Below the pieces are notes generated by a model. The model was not told the DNA's origin. It saw nothing but the letters and a program-made list of their open reading frames with translations, and made no database searches. A DNA stretch of 64,000 nt from Hoylesella oralis ATCC 33269 (GTDB lineage: Bacteria > Bacteroidota > Bacteroidia > Bacteroidales > Bacteroidaceae): NCBI RefSeq assembly GCF_000185145.2, contig NZ_GL833119.1, positions 1,987,464 to 2,051,463 of the forward strand, written 5' to 3'. The position numbers were made by a program, and so were the translations under genes. Numbering within the stretch: the first letter of the stretch is position 1; each line of letters begins with the position of its first letter. Of this stretch, positions 36,765-48,698 are shown one piece after another.

Positions 36765-36772
36765 CAAAGATA
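36765..36772 (-). promoter_or_regulatory. rprX promoter (-7 element) touching the start codon
   Basis: TATCTTTG on the minus strand, followed by 5 bases and then ATG (36757-36759). The predicted transcription start is at or next to the A of ATG. No clear TTTG 20 bases upstream. A TTAAC-TC-GTTAA palindrome at 36782-36793 sits there instead. Confidence 0.55.
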
Positions 36773-36793
36773 ACAAATATCTTAACTCGTTAA

Positions 36794-37240
36794 CACGATC
36801 ATGTTAAATAAACATATAAAATTCAATAATATTAACATGGTGCATTATTTTATATTTATATAAACATATAACAATAAAAGATGTAAGTATATTCATAAAA
36901 AGAAACAATAGATTTATGGAAGAACAACGCGAGTGGAATAAAATAATAAATAATAAAAATATGTATTCTTATTTCACCTTATTAAGGTTTTTGCAAGAGT
37001 AAGAGATAAACTAATTTCCTACTTAAAACTATATGTACACAACATTTTGCTTTCTTGTCATCAGCATCAATCAGGCATTAATCTCCCTGTAATCAACAGA
37101 TTACATTCTCTGCAGCTCTATGACAGAAAAATTAGATCAACATAAAACTGTATATAAAGACTTCTCGATATTCACTAAATTCATGTATATAGACGCTAAT
37201 CCATAATATGTTTTTCTTAAACAGCTATACATTTATTAAG
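36794..37240. other. Gene-free AT-rich stretch between rprX and the atp terminator
   Basis: About 450 bases, strongly AT-rich, with no open frame or RNA gene that I can support. Confidence 0.6.
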
Positions 37241-37285
37241 GCACAAAACAAAAGCAGGAGAGAGGCAAATACAGTCTCATCTCCT
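37241..37285 (-). terminator. Probable terminator of the ATP synthase operon
   Basis: AGGAGAGAG (37256-37264) pairs with CTC, one bulged base, then TCTCCT (37276-37285). On the minus strand it is followed by CTTTTGTTTTGTGC. It lies 26 bases after the atpG stop. Confidence 0.6.
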
Positions 37286-37311
37286 ACGTAAACTTGATTT
37301 TAAAATTATCG

Positions 37312-38280
37312 TTAATTATTGACACTTCCTCCGACAATATCAAGCAATTCGTTTGTAATAGCCTGTTGCCTGCTTTTGTTATATTGTAAGCTCAAATCAC
37401 GCAACAATTCATCCGCATTATCTGTTGCCGTCTGCATTGCTACCATGCGTGCAGCATGTTCGCTTGCATTACTGTCCAACAGTGCGGTATACACCATTAA
37501 ATTGAGCAACTTCGGAGTTAAAGTCTTCAATACTATCTCAAGATTTGGCTCTACAATAAAGTCATCATTCAATGGTTTCACCTCTTCGACGTTCGATTGT
37601 TCTTTCTGTTTCTTCTTACGTAGATATTCCTGTGCCTTAGCAGTCGCCATGTTTGAACTCAAATCACGATCGTTATCTGAACCGATCTCTGTAGATAAAT
37701 CTATCGGTAAGAAACATTTTCTTGTTAATACCTGAGAACCGGCACTCTTAAAATGATGATAAATCATTTCCACCTTATCAACTTCTCCTTTCAAAAACTT
37801 TGCAGATAACTCCTTGGAAACTTCAGCACATTGCTTTGCATCTGGTTTTTCGGCAAGCTCAGTAAAGTTACCAGCACATCGCAACCCGAATTTTACCGCT
37901 TTTTCGGCAATCTTTCTTCCTATGGGATAAATAATAATATCATCAATGCCTTGCTGTTTATATTCATCAACAGTTTGCTGCATCATCTTGATAATATTGC
38001 TATTAAATCCTCCGCAAAGAGAGCTATTGGAAGAGAATACCATAAGCGCCACTTTTCTAACATCCTTATGTCCAATCTCAAATGGACTTTCGGCTTCCTG
38101 TCTGCTTGCAAGAAATGCCTTAAGAATATGTTCCAACAAATTTTCATAAGGAAGCATATTTTGAATGGCGATCTGAGCGTGATGTAATTTAGACGATGCC
38201 ACCATCTTCATAGCACTCGTTATTTTACGTGTACTATTGACAGATGCTATACGTGTTTTGATCTCTTTTAATGACGGCAT
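37312..38280 (-). CDS. atpG: ATP synthase F1 gamma subunit
   Basis: The central rotor stalk of F1. It begins MPSLKEIKTRIASVNSTRKITSAMKMVA, a typical gamma N-terminal helix, and ends with the C-terminal helix that includes RMVAMQTATDNADELL. At 322 residues it is longer than the usual 290; the extra length is a charged insertion of about 30 residues (LRKKKQKEQSNVEEVKPLND) near residue 230. It starts 6 bases after atpA and is last in the operon. Confidence 0.96.
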   Translation of the reverse strand: MPSLKEIKTRIASVNSTRKITSAMKMVASSKLHHAQIAIQNMLPYENLLEHILKAFLASRQEAESPFEIGHKDVRKVALMVFSSNSSLCGGFNSNIIKMMQQTVDEYKQQGIDDIIIYPIGRKIAEKAVKFGLRCAGNFTELAEKPDAKQCAEVSKELSAKFLKGEVDKVEMIYHHFKSAGSQVLTRKCFLPIDLSTEIGSDNDRDLSSNMATAKAQEYLRKKKQKEQSNVEEVKPLNDDFIVEPNLEIVLKTLTPKLLNLMVYTALLDSNASEHAARMVAMQTATDNADELLRDLSLQYNKSRQQAITNELLDIVGGSVNN

Positions 38281-38286
38281 AGGCTA

Positions 38287-39873
38287 TCAAGCTTTATATT
38301 GTCCAGCTATATCGGCCATAGTACTTTCTATCGTGGCCGTCACTTCATCGGTAAGTTGTCCGTTTGCCAAAAGCTCAATAACATCCGGATGCGATGTGCG
38401 CATCTTATCAAGGAATGTATCTTGGCATTTTCTTACTTGATCAACTGGAACGCTTTGCATCAGTCCGTGAACTCCACAGTACAGAATAGCAATCTGTTCA
38501 CCCACCGGCATCGGCGTATATTGAGGCTGAATAAGAAGTTGGTTATTCTTCCGCCCACGATCAATCGTCATTGCCGTTACAGGATCCATATCGCTTGAAA
38601 ATTTAGAGAAAGCCTCGAGTTCACGGTACTGTGCTTGATCTATTTTCAGAGTTCCGGCAACCTTTTTCATACTTTTAATCTGTGCAGAACCTCCAACACG
38701 AGATACTGATATACCAACATTGATAGCCGGACGGAAACCTTCATTAAAGAGATTGGTCTCCAGATAAATCTGCCCGTCTGTAATAGAAATTACATTGGTT
38801 GGGATATATGCGGAAACATCTCCAGCCTGCGTTTCAATAATCGGGAGAGCGGTTAATGAGCCTCCGCCTTTTACATGTCCTTTCATACATTCCGGTAGAT
38901 CATTCATTTGTTCTGCAACTTCCTGCTGATCGTTTATACGTGCTGCACGTTCGAGTAAACGTGAGTGGAGATAAAACACATCGCCGGGATATGCTTCGCG
39001 TCCTGACGGGCGACGTAAAATTAACGAGACTTCTCGATAAGCAACAGCCTGCTTACTAAGATCATCGTATACAACAAGGGCAGAATATCCTCTATCACGG
39101 AAATATTCACCGATGGCAGCTCCTGCAAATGGAGCATAATACTGCATGGCTGCAGGATCGGCGGCTGTTGCACTTACAATAATCGTATAAGGCATGGCAC
39201 CATGTTCTTTAAGTGTCTGTACAAGTGTAGCAACGGTAGATGCTTTCTGTCCGATTGCGACATAAATACAATATACTGGCTTTCCTGCCTCATAGAAACT
39301 TTTCTGATTTATAATGGTATCAACCGCAATCGCAGTCTTGCCCGTCTGACGGTCACCAATGATAAGCTCTCGCTGTCCACGACCTATAGGAATCATAGAG
39401 TCTACGGCCTTTAAACCTGTTTGTAATGGTTCTTTTACCGGCTGCCGATAAATAACACCGGGTGCTTTCCTATCAAGAGGCATTTCAAATGCGTCCGTAA
39501 GATCAATATCTCCTGATCCGTCAATAGCCTGTCCCAAAGGATTAACGACACGTCCGAGGAAGTTATCATTAACGCGGATGGAAGCAATTCGGTGAGTACG
39601 TTTTACCGACTGTCCTTCTTTAATACCTGTAGTAGAACCAAGAAGCACACAACCAACATTATCTTCTTCCAAGTTCATCACAATAGCCATCGTACCATTC
39701 TCGAATTCAAGGAGTTCATTCGCCTCGGCATTACGTAGTCCGTAAATACGAGCGACACCATCGCTAACAGTTAGCACTGTGCCAACTTCTTCAAAATGTT
39801 CTCTTTCATTAACCTGTCGGAGCCGCTGAAGCAATACCTCTGACACTTCACTTGGTTTTATTTTATCTGACAT
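38287..39873 (-). CDS. atpA: ATP synthase F1 alpha subunit
   Basis: The non-catalytic nucleotide-binding subunit, 528 residues. The P-loop is [13 protein letters not shown] near residue 172 and the arginine-finger region is in [17 protein letters not shown]-terminal beta-barrel, central and C-terminal helical domains are complete. It starts 5 bases after atpH. Confidence 0.98.
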   Translation of the reverse strand: MSDKIKPSEVSEVLLQRLRQVNEREHFEEVGTVLTVSDGVARIYGLRNAEANELLEFENGTMAIVMNLEEDNVGCVLLGSTTGIKEGQSVKRTHRIASIRVNDNFLGRVVNPLGQAIDGSGDIDLTDAFEMPLDRKAPGVIYRQPVKEPLQTGLKAVDSMIPIGRGQRELIIGDRQTGKTAIAVDTIINQKSFYEAGKPVYCIYVAIGQKASTVATLVQTLKEHGAMPYTIIVSATAADPAAMQYYAPFAGAAIGEYFRDRGYSALVVYDDLSKQAVAYREVSLILRRPSGREAYPGDVFYLHSRLLERAARINDQQEVAEQMNDLPECMKGHVKGGGSLTALPIIETQAGDVSAYIPTNVISITDGQIYLETNLFNEGFRPAINVGISVSRVGGSAQIKSMKKVAGTLKIDQAQYRELEAFSKFSSDMDPVTAMTIDRGRKNNQLLIQPQYTPMPVGEQIAILYCGVHGLMQSVPVDQVRKCQDTFLDKMRTSHPDVIELLANGQLTDEVTATIESTMADIAGQYKA

Positions 39874-39878
39874 TTTAT

Positions 39879-40415
39879 TTATTTTTTAAATTCTGTTAGA
39901 ATACGGCGAAGCTTAGTCTTTACACTGGCATCCAGCCGATATGTATCATATTCTAAGATAAATCCACCAATGATATCAGGCTCTACTTCCGTATTAAACT
40001 CTACAGTTCCATGAGTTTTGCTTTCAACCATCTGCTTCATTTTCTGCTCTGTGACAGAATCTACAGCAGTAGCAGTGACAAGCTTTCCGAGAGTGATATT
40101 CTTATCTTTCCTGTAAAGAGTAATATACGATGCAGCTATGAATTGCAAAACATTCTCCCTGTCTTCTCTCAATACAAGAGCAATAAATCTCCTTGTTAAC
40201 GGATTGACAACATCACCACACGCTGTTTCAAGTAATATCTGCTTCTTACTCTTTGAGAGAATAGGATTATCTATCGTAATTCTCAGTTCAGGCACTTCGA
40301 CATAACTCACCATCAGATATTGCATTTCATGATAGAGTTCGTCTTCCCGCTTTTCCATAACTGCACATTTGAGAAGGGCACGGGCATATCGAACTGATAT
40401 TACACCTAAATCCAT
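39879..40415 (-). CDS. atpH: ATP synthase F1 delta subunit
   Basis: The peripheral-stalk connector, 178 residues. The N-terminal helical domain begins [13 protein letters not shown], and the C-terminal part has the typical DPDIIGGF-like [13 protein letters not shown] motif followed by [12 protein letters not shown]. It lies 10 bases after atpF. Confidence 0.95.
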   Translation of the reverse strand: MDLGVISVRYARALLKCAVMEKREDELYHEMQYLMVSYVEVPELRITIDNPILSKSKKQILLETACGDVVNPLTRRFIALVLREDRENVLQFIAASYITLYRKDKNITLGKLVTATAVDSVTEQKMKQMVESKTHGTVEFNTEVEPDIIGGFILEYDTYRLDASVKTKLRRILTEFKK

Positions 40416-40425
40416 AAACTACAAT

Positions 40426-40944
40426 TTAATCTTTATTTTTGCCTTTAGAAACTTCATCTAACAATCGATCAATCATTTCCATTTGCATATCATTTGAGGA
40501 TAATTTTTCGCGTAAGATATTTTCTGCTATTTGAATACTAAGCTCAGCCACCTGAGTTCTAATATCCCGAACAGCATTCTGCTTATCATTCTCGATTTGC
40601 GCCTTGGCATCTGATATTATACGAGCACTTTCTTCATGTGCCTTTGCTTGTGCCTTCTCGACTATAGCATCACGAGTTACGGCAGCTTCATTTATGACTT
40701 GGGCCTGTTTCTCGCGTGCTTCTTGCAATATAGCATCTCCCTCCTGTTTAATATTATCAAGACGTTCCGAGGCTTCATGTGCCTTGCGCAGGCTATCATC
40801 TATATATTGCTTACGCCCCTCCACCATCTTGATAATAGCGGGGAACCCGAATGTAGCAAGAACACCAAAAACCACCAAGAACGCCAAGAACATCCAAAAC
40901 AGCAGTCCGAAATCTGGCGTTAATATTGATGGGAAATTATTCAT
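40426..40944 (-). CDS. atpF: ATP synthase Fo b subunit
   Basis: The membrane-anchored peripheral stalk, 172 residues. One N-terminal membrane helix (about 10-32, LLFWMFLAFLVVFGVLATFG) and a long charged helical stalk that dimerises. It lies 11 bases after atpE and 10 before atpH, its binding partner. Confidence 0.96.
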   Translation of the reverse strand: MNNFPSILTPDFGLLFWMFLAFLVVFGVLATFGFPAIIKMVEGRKQYIDDSLRKAHEASERLDNIKQEGDAILQEAREKQAQVINEAAVTRDAIVEKAQAKAHEESARIISDAKAQIENDKQNAVRDIRTQVAELSIQIAENILREKLSSNDMQMEMIDRLLDEVSKGKNKD

Positions 40945-40955
40945 CTATATTTTTA

Positions 40956-41207
<252 letters not shown>

Positions 41208-41251
41208 TTATTTATTAATTATTTGTTATTATTCTTTTTATTCTGTTTGTG

Positions 41252-42322
41252 TTACTCAACTTCATGCTCTTTATGAGCCATACCGATAAACACTGCGCTC
41301 AATAATGTAAACACATAGGCCTGAACAAATGCCACCAATAGCTCAAGACAATTCATAAAGAGGAGCATGATTACACTAAAAAGATTTAAACCTATACCAT
41401 AACCAACTCCCATAGACCAACCAAGAAAAATCACACATGTGAAACTCAATATTACTGCATGACCAGCCATCATATTGGCAAAAAGACGAATCATCAAGGC
41501 AAAAGGTTTTGTAAATATTCCGAATAATTCTATTACAGGCATCAGAGGTATAACTTTTAGAAAAATCGGAACCTCAGGCCAAAAGATTTCTTTCCAATAC
41601 TCTTTGTTGCCAAATAGATTAATAGCAAGCATAGTACACACTGCAAGAAACATTGTAATATTAATATTTCCCGTAACATTTGCACCTCCGGGAAAGATAG
41701 GAATCAATCCTACTAAATTACATGCAAGTATGAAGAAGAATACAGTAAGCAAGTAAGGAGCATATTGTTTATAATGCTTCTCACCCACCGATGGCCTTAT
41801 CACTTCATCATGAATGGTCATCACCAACATTTCCATTGCTCCAACAAAACCTTTCGGGGCATCGCTCTTTTCATTCCTTTGAGTATACCACCGAGCACAT
41901 GAAAGAAAAACGATAATAAGTATTATCACCACTATCCATATTTGCAAAACAGCTTTTGTAATACTTAAATCAATAGGACGCACACTACTGCCATCTTCCA
42001 GACGTTCATATATTTTACCATGATGGTTTTTATCGAAAAAGAAACCTTTAGGCAAACTATGAACAGTACAAAAATGCCACTCACCTGTAGATTCACTCCT
42101 TATAATAATAGGTAGCGGAATACTTAAATATTTTCCATTATAAGTCGTTATATGCCATTCATAAGAGTCAGATAAATGCTCAAGTACAATCTCCGATATA
42201 TCCAACTTACTATTATTACCCTCGTTGGCATGACTCTGCATCGGGGCAAGCATCATCATCGTTAGAAAAAGTATTGCTTTTATCTTTCTCATTATTTTAA
42301 TATCTATATTCATTTTATACAT
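41252..42322 (-). CDS. atpB: ATP synthase Fo a subunit
   Basis: The stator channel subunit, about 356 residues from the chosen start. Membrane helices fill the C-terminal two thirds; the essential arginine is in MIRLFANMMAGH. An N-terminal hydrophobic segment that looks like a signal peptide (ILFLTMMMLAPMQSHA) and an extra domain of about 100 residues precede the first channel helix, as in other Bacteroidota. The open frame runs back to 42370, overlapping the upstream gene. The ATG at 42322 is preferred because GAGGGTGA lies 5 bases before it. Confidence 0.93.
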   Translation of the reverse strand: MYKMNIDIKIMRKIKAILFLTMMMLAPMQSHANEGNNSKLDISEIVLEHLSDSYEWHITTYNGKYLSIPLPIIIRSESTGEWHFCTVHSLPKGFFFDKNHHGKIYERLEDGSSVRPIDLSITKAVLQIWIVVIILIIVFLSCARWYTQRNEKSDAPKGFVGAMEMLVMTIHDEVIRPSVGEKHYKQYAPYLLTVFFFILACNLVGLIPIFPGGANVTGNINITMFLAVCTMLAINLFGNKEYWKEIFWPEVPIFLKVIPLMPVIELFGIFTKPFALMIRLFANMMAGHAVILSFTCVIFLGWSMGVGYGIGLNLFSVIMLLFMNCLELLVAFVQAYVFTLLSAVFIGMAHKEHEVE

Positions 42323-42335
42323 GTTATATTCACCC

Positions 42336-42740
42336 TCATGATTTCTGCATTTTCGCAAAAAACAGTGCATGATGTATTATCAACATGAGGTAGAATACAA
42401 GAAATATCAAAAAGAAAACTGACATTTCACTACGCCCTGCAATAAGATAATAGACAAAGAATACTATCAAAGCCAAAAGCATTCTGAAACCAGACACTGC
42501 CATAAAAAATGTAGGCAGGCTGTCAACCGCCCTTTGAGCAACACGACACCAGACCTTAGCCTCTGTTATTTCAGACATAAGAGAAAAGACAACAGCAACA
42601 GTTAAGGGAACAAGCATCCCTTTTATTGCTCCGATCCACATTATAGATAATATAAGAAAGCTCAAACCAATAATTGCCCAAAGGCCCTGCTTGATATACA
42701 ATTTACACAACTTGTTTATATCTGTCATCTTTTCGTCCAT
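42336..42740 (-). CDS. AtpI-like membrane protein of the atp operon
   Basis: A 134-residue protein with four predicted membrane helices (about residues 20-36, 42-58, 78-98 and 105-125) and a short charged N terminus. Its position between atpC and atpB matches the AtpI-like gene of Bacteroidales atp operons. AtpI helps assemble the c-ring in other bacteria; here that role is inferred from place and topology only. An internal ATG four codons in is possible. Confidence 0.7.
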   Translation of the reverse strand: MDEKMTDINKLCKLYIKQGLWAIIGLSFLILSIMWIGAIKGMLVPLTVAVVFSLMSEITEAKVWCRVAQRAVDSLPTFFMAVSGFRMLLALIVFFVYYLIAGRSEMSVFFLIFLVFYLMLIIHHALFFAKMQKS

Positions 42741-42758
42741 ATTCTTTCGTGCGAAAGA

Positions 42759-43001
42759 TTATATTTCAACACACATACTCACTTCATTTTTCTGAACTTC
42801 TACAAATCCTCCCAAGATGTCTATTGCTGTCTTTTCACCTTTAGGCATAATAAACCGAATCGTTCCTTTTTCAAGAGAAGATATGATCGGAGCATGATTA
42901 GATAAAATCTCAAATTCTCCGAGAGTTCCCGGAACAACTACATTGTCCACTTCTCCTGTGAAAATAATCCTTTCGGGAGATATAATTTTAAGTTTCAGCA
43001 T
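42759..43001 (-). CDS. atpC: ATP synthase F1 epsilon subunit (short form)
   Basis: An 80-residue epsilon subunit containing only the N-terminal beta-sandwich (LKIISPERIIFTGEVDNVVVPGT, GEFEILSNHAPI). The C-terminal two-helix domain of about 50 residues, which in E. coli and Bacillus can block rotation, is absent and no continuation is found in other frames. Short forms are known in this phylum. It lies 30 bases after atpD. Confidence 0.94.
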   Translation of the reverse strand: MLKLKIISPERIIFTGEVDNVVVPGTLGEFEILSNHAPIISSLEKGTIRFIMPKGEKTAIDILGGFVEVQKNEVSMCVEI

Positions 43002-43031
43002 ATAAACTTATAATTGCTAACATTTATCACC

Positions 43032-44660
<1,629 letters not shown>

Positions 44661-44665
44661 CTAAT

Positions 44666-45643
44666 TTAAATACTCAATTCATCTAATACTTTTATCAGTT
44701 TTCTATCGAAAGGCTTATCAGATCTTATTGCCTCGGATAAAGGTACGTATACTACTTCGTTATTGCGCACTCCGACCATGACATTCCGCTGTCCTTGCAT
44801 GATTGCTTCTATAGAACCGATACCGGTACGTGATGCAAGTATACGGTCATGGGCTGTCGGCCTTCCACCACGCTGCAGATGTCCTAAGATAGATACCCGG
44901 ACATCATATTGGGGAAATTCATTACGTACACGGTCTGCATAATACAATGCACCACACTTGGGACTTTCGCTTACTATAACAATACACGAACGTTTAGACT
45001 TTCTTATACCACGTTCCATGAACTGTGCCAATTGGTCTACATCTGTACGGTCTTCAGGTATAATGGCAGCTTCTGCACCAGATGCGATCGCACTATTTTG
45101 CGCCAAGAAGCCGGCATCCCTACCCATAACTTCTACAAAGAATATGCGTTCGTGGCTTTGAGCCGTGTCTCTTATGCGGTCTACACATTCCACAATCGTA
45201 TTTAATGTCGTATCATAGCCTATCGTAGAATCTGTTCCATAGAGGTCATTGTCAATTGTTCCCGGGAGTCCTATACAACATACGTCATAATCTTTGGCAA
45301 ACTCCATCGCTCCGGTGAGCGAACCGTTACCGCCAATCACCACCAAAGCGTCTATTTGATGTTTTACAAGAGTATCGTAGGCCTTACGTTTACCTTCATC
45401 GGTCATAAACTCCATAGAACGAGCAGTCTTAAGTATTGTCCCTCCGGACATAATAATGCCGCTGACATTTTCCGTTGTAAAATCGGTCACTTCATTGTTT
45501 ATCAATCCATCATAACCCCTGTAAATTCCTTTTATTTTAAATCCATTGCATATCCCCGCACGGGTAACAGCTCTTATTGCGGCATTCATGCCCGGAGCAT
45601 CGCCGCCGGAAGTAAGAATTCCTATTGTTTTTATCTGTGCCAT
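44666..45643 (-). CDS. pfkA: 6-phosphofructokinase
   Basis: Phosphorylates fructose 6-phosphate in glycolysis; 325 residues, the usual bacterial length. The [18 protein letters not shown] terminus, LPGTIDNDL catalytic loop with the proton-accepting aspartate, and MGRDAGFLA are present. The ATP/magnesium loop reads GGNGSLTG, with N106 where E. coli PfkA has D103 (GGDGS). The GG-G rather than GGDD pattern still favours ATP over pyrophosphate, but the change deserves a check. It lies 7 bases after nhaD on the same strand. Confidence 0.93.
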   Translation of the reverse strand: MAQIKTIGILTSGGDAPGMNAAIRAVTRAGICNGFKIKGIYRGYDGLINNEVTDFTTENVSGIIMSGGTILKTARSMEFMTDEGKRKAYDTLVKHQIDALVVIGGNGSLTGAMEFAKDYDVCCIGLPGTIDNDLYGTDSTIGYDTTLNTIVECVDRIRDTAQSHERIFFVEVMGRDAGFLAQNSAIASGAEAAIIPEDRTDVDQLAQFMERGIRKSKRSCIVIVSESPKCGALYYADRVRNEFPQYDVRVSILGHLQRGGRPTAHDRILASRTGIGSIEAIMQGQRNVMVGVRNNEVVYVPLSEAIRSDKPFDRKLIKVLDELSI

Positions 45644-45650
45644 TTTAACT

Positions 45651-47006
45651 TTATAGATTAATTATAATATACAACACTGCAAAACCGAATATGCCGCCGA
45701 CCAAAGTCTTTCCGCCTATTGTTTTCAGATACCATCCCATACGCATGCGTTCGGTCTTCATTAAAATCAGCCCACTCATCGAACCTATCCCAAATAGATT
45801 TCCTCCTACTGCAACGGTATAGGCTATAATTTTCCAGTATTCGTCATTGAGAACCGGATTTGTCTTTAATGCAAAGAAACTGATTGCCGTAACAAAGTTG
45901 TCGAGAATAGTACTTGCCAAACCTGCAAACATGCCCATCAACCAGTCGTTGTCTATATATTTCAGAAAATGAGACACAAACCATTGCACAGCACCGGTCT
46001 CTTGTACGACACCTATCGCAAGCATAGATCCCATTACAAACAGCATCATTTGTATGACACCATATTGGAATATCCGCGGTATTCGGCGTTGTACCAGCAC
46101 ATCCGCATTCATCAACTTCCTATTGAATATCTCATTAACGATCCACAACACTGACAATACGCACAAAGCACCGAGGAAAGGACTCAGTTGAGTGATATTA
46201 TGAAAGGTGGGAATAAACCAAAGACCTCCTATTCCAACGAACAACATCAAAGCACGTTGCCATGTATTTAATCGTGTATCATCACCACGATAAGGCATCG
46301 TTACCCATTCTATCTCAATACGTTCAGGCAGTCTGGCGCTTATCCACCATGTAGGTACGGCCCATGCAACCAAGCACGGCAGCAACAAGGTCATAGAATA
46401 ATCGGTAGGAGTTACACAGCCATTGTTCCACAAAACCAACCCCATAGGTTCCCCGATCACAGTTAAAACCCCTCCGCAGTTCGCTGATATCAACACTACT
46501 GCACCGTATACCATACGATAACGCCGATTAGGAATAATTTTATGAATAATGGCAAGCATCATTACCGTGGTCGTAAGGTTATCCAAATTTGCAGATATAA
46601 TAAATGTAACGCTTGCCAATATCCATAACATCGCCTTGCTTTTGCGTGTACGAAGCAATTGAGGAATGAAATCGAAACACCCATTGATATTCAAAATCTC
46701 TACAATAGACATCGTTGCCAATAAAAATAAAACAACCTCTGATGCTTTTCCTACATATTTCAGAAAAATATTTTGAGCAATAAACTGTTTTACGGTATAG
46801 CTCGTAGATTGCCCGTTTTGCAAGAAATTATGATATTCCGAGCAGTGTAATCCCATAACAAAGTCGGCACCATAGCATATATATAAAACCCAACCAACCG
46901 TACCTGCGAATATTGTTACGGCAGCTTTGTTTATATTTGTCATACGCTCTGTTGCCAAGAGAATATAGCAAAGAAATAATATCGTTACTATAATGGGAGC
47001 CATCAT
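45651..47006 (-). CDS. nhaD: NhaD-type sodium/proton antiporter
   Basis: A 451-residue inner-membrane antiporter of the ion-transporter superfamily, with about 12 hydrophobic segments. Family signatures are [13 protein letters not shown] in the first half, [17 protein letters not shown], and [17 protein letters not shown] in the second half; the NLDNLTT and LDNF motifs hold likely ion-binding aspartates. It exports sodium in exchange for protons. It is transcribed ahead of pfkA. The start could be either of two adjacent ATG codons. Confidence 0.9.
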   Translation of the reverse strand: MMAPIIVTILFLCYILLATERMTNINKAAVTIFAGTVGWVLYICYGADFVMGLHCSEYHNFLQNGQSTSYTVKQFIAQNIFLKYVGKASEVVLFLLATMSIVEILNINGCFDFIPQLLRTRKSKAMLWILASVTFIISANLDNLTTTVMMLAIIHKIIPNRRYRMVYGAVVLISANCGGVLTVIGEPMGLVLWNNGCVTPTDYSMTLLLPCLVAWAVPTWWISARLPERIEIEWVTMPYRGDDTRLNTWQRALMLFVGIGGLWFIPTFHNITQLSPFLGALCVLSVLWIVNEIFNRKLMNADVLVQRRIPRIFQYGVIQMMLFVMGSMLAIGVVQETGAVQWFVSHFLKYIDNDWLMGMFAGLASTILDNFVTAISFFALKTNPVLNDEYWKIIAYTVAVGGNLFGIGSMSGLILMKTERMRMGWYLKTIGGKTLVGGIFGFAVLYIIINL

Positions 47007-47019
47007 TCTATCTTCATGG

Positions 47020-47027
47020 CAAAAGTA
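47020..47027 (-). promoter_or_regulatory. nhaD-pfkA promoter (-7 element)
   Basis: TACTTTTG on the minus strand, 13 bases before the ATG. The leader would be only about 7 bases long. Confidence 0.5.
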
Positions 47028-47148
47028 ACAAATATTCTTTATAATTCAATATGTAATCTTTAGGTTTTATATCGATTTAACACTGAAAACAATTGAAACA
47101 AACAAAAAGACTACAATTAATTACAAATCGGATATAATTCATAATAAA

Positions 47149-48654
47149 TCAGTCGCGATTACGACTGCTGAACTTCCTACTCACCTTATTTTTCAGACTT
47201 TCCCATAACTTTGTTTTATCACGCATAATTCTCAAAGAGAAACAGGAACTTACGCCTATCCATAAAATTCCCACACTCCAATAAAGAACATCGGATACTA
47301 TATGTGTCGAAACATAGGCAAATAATCCTAAAAGGAATTGGAAAGAAAAATATTTCATTACCGGAACAGACATGCGATACGAATATATCAAATGGGTATA
47401 AACTACGACAAATAACGTTTCCACCACCGCTGCCAACGCCATAAAAATACCAATTCCTTTTAGTCCGTAACTGTTGTATCCCCAAACAACGAATACAACA
47501 AGCAAGACTGCACTGAAAGCTTCCTGAAAAAAATATATCAACGAATTGCCGCGAGAAAGTGCTATATATTCCATAGGAAGGTAAACCGCCCGCAAAAACA
47601 TGGCCAGTACGGCTGCCTGAGTCATACCGAGAATAGCCATAAACTCACTGCTATACAGCAATGGCAGTAGTATAGGCAATACGATCATCAATGCTATAAG
47701 CAACGGTGAAATCAGCAGTATCGACACTTCTATCTGCTCGTTCACCGTACGGTTCAGCTCTGTACCCGTATTTCTCACGGCAGACAAGCGTGGATAAAAG
47801 TCTGTTTCCATGGCCGAGAATATCATGCCAGCATAAGTTATCGTTATCATGAACCCCGCATTATATAACCCCAAAGCCTCCAATGAACCATGGTTATTAA
47901 GGTAAGAGCGTATCAGAAACTCGGCTCCGCTCCCCATTATACCGGCTACAACAAATGCCAATCCCAATTTCACCATACCGAAACCCTTACGTATGAGTAC
48001 ACCATTGAAAGACAGGTGTAAGGGATAATTCCGGTAGGAGTACATAACGGTCAGCAACATCTGCACAAAAGCAGCAATAACAAGCGACGGTACGATCGCT
48101 GCCTCGCGCCAAACGACGTAGAGAGGCACCGATATAATCAATGCGGCTATCACACCATACAGTGATATGCTGGCAAGGTTCATGAGCTTTCGGGTACCTT
48201 TCAGTATGGCAAGTTCGCCTCCTGTAACTGCTGTAAAGCCTATCACCGGAGATAATAATATAAAATGAAGCGTATGATCTCCCCACTCAAAAGTCCACGC
48301 ATTGAGCAACGGGCTCAATGTCACGCACGCAATAGTTCCGATAAATGCCGTAAATATCGTCCATAAACGTACCGTCTGAATGGAATAGACCAAACGCCTA
48401 TCGTCATTACTTTTATAATCTTCCGCTATTTCCCTTACCGCACTGATCGGAATACCCAACCCTGTACCGTCGGAAAATAGCCTTATAGTGGAATTAAACA
48501 GAGAAATAAGCCCCATACCATCCGGCCCTAAGAGCATTGCCACAACCTTATTGCGTATGATCCCGATAAATATGCTCAACCCTTGCACGCCGCCGAAGAT
48601 ACCCGTATATTTAAGTATGTGGGAATAGTTGTTGTCTTTTTCCTTATTTTCCAT
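47149..48654 (-). CDS. Oligosaccharide/O-antigen flippase (Wzx-like)
   Basis: A 501-residue membrane protein with about 12-14 hydrophobic helices of the MOP/polysaccharide-export superfamily. Near the N terminus LKYTGIFGGVQGLSIFIGIIR and NKVVAMLLGPDGMGLISLF are typical of O-antigen translocases. It would flip a lipid-linked oligosaccharide across the inner membrane. It is divergent from the three glycosyltransferases that follow, so together they look like a small surface-glycan locus. The substrate is unknown. Confidence 0.85.
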   Translation of the reverse strand: MENKEKDNNYSHILKYTGIFGGVQGLSIFIGIIRNKVVAMLLGPDGMGLISLFNSTIRLFSDGTGLGIPISAVREIAEDYKSNDDRRLVYSIQTVRLWTIFTAFIGTIACVTLSPLLNAWTFEWGDHTLHFILLSPVIGFTAVTGGELAILKGTRKLMNLASISLYGVIAALIISVPLYVVWREAAIVPSLVIAAFVQMLLTVMYSYRNYPLHLSFNGVLIRKGFGMVKLGLAFVVAGIMGSGAEFLIRSYLNNHGSLEALGLYNAGFMITITYAGMIFSAMETDFYPRLSAVRNTGTELNRTVNEQIEVSILLISPLLIALMIVLPILLPLLYSSEFMAILGMTQAAVLAMFLRAVYLPMEYIALSRGNSLIYFFQEAFSAVLLVVFVVWGYNSYGLKGIGIFMALAAVVETLFVVVYTHLIYSYRMSVPVMKYFSFQFLLGLFAYVSTHIVSDVLYWSVGILWIGVSSCFSLRIMRDKTKLWESLKNKVSRKFSSRNRD

Positions 48655-48685
48655 TGCTTTCTTAACGCGAATAAAAACTTTTTAT

Positions 48686-48693
48686 TATCTTTG
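48686..48693 (+). promoter_or_regulatory. Promoter element touching the first glycosyltransferase start codon
   Basis: TATCTTTG followed by TAGGT and the ATG at 48699. The predicted transcription start coincides with the start codon, suggesting a leaderless mRNA. Confidence 0.55.
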
Positions 48694-48698
48694 TAGGT

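Noticed and set aside
44666..45643. Pyrophosphate-dependent phosphofructokinase
   Set aside because: The GGDD signature of PPi enzymes is absent; the loop is GGNGS, closer to the ATP type despite the changed residue.
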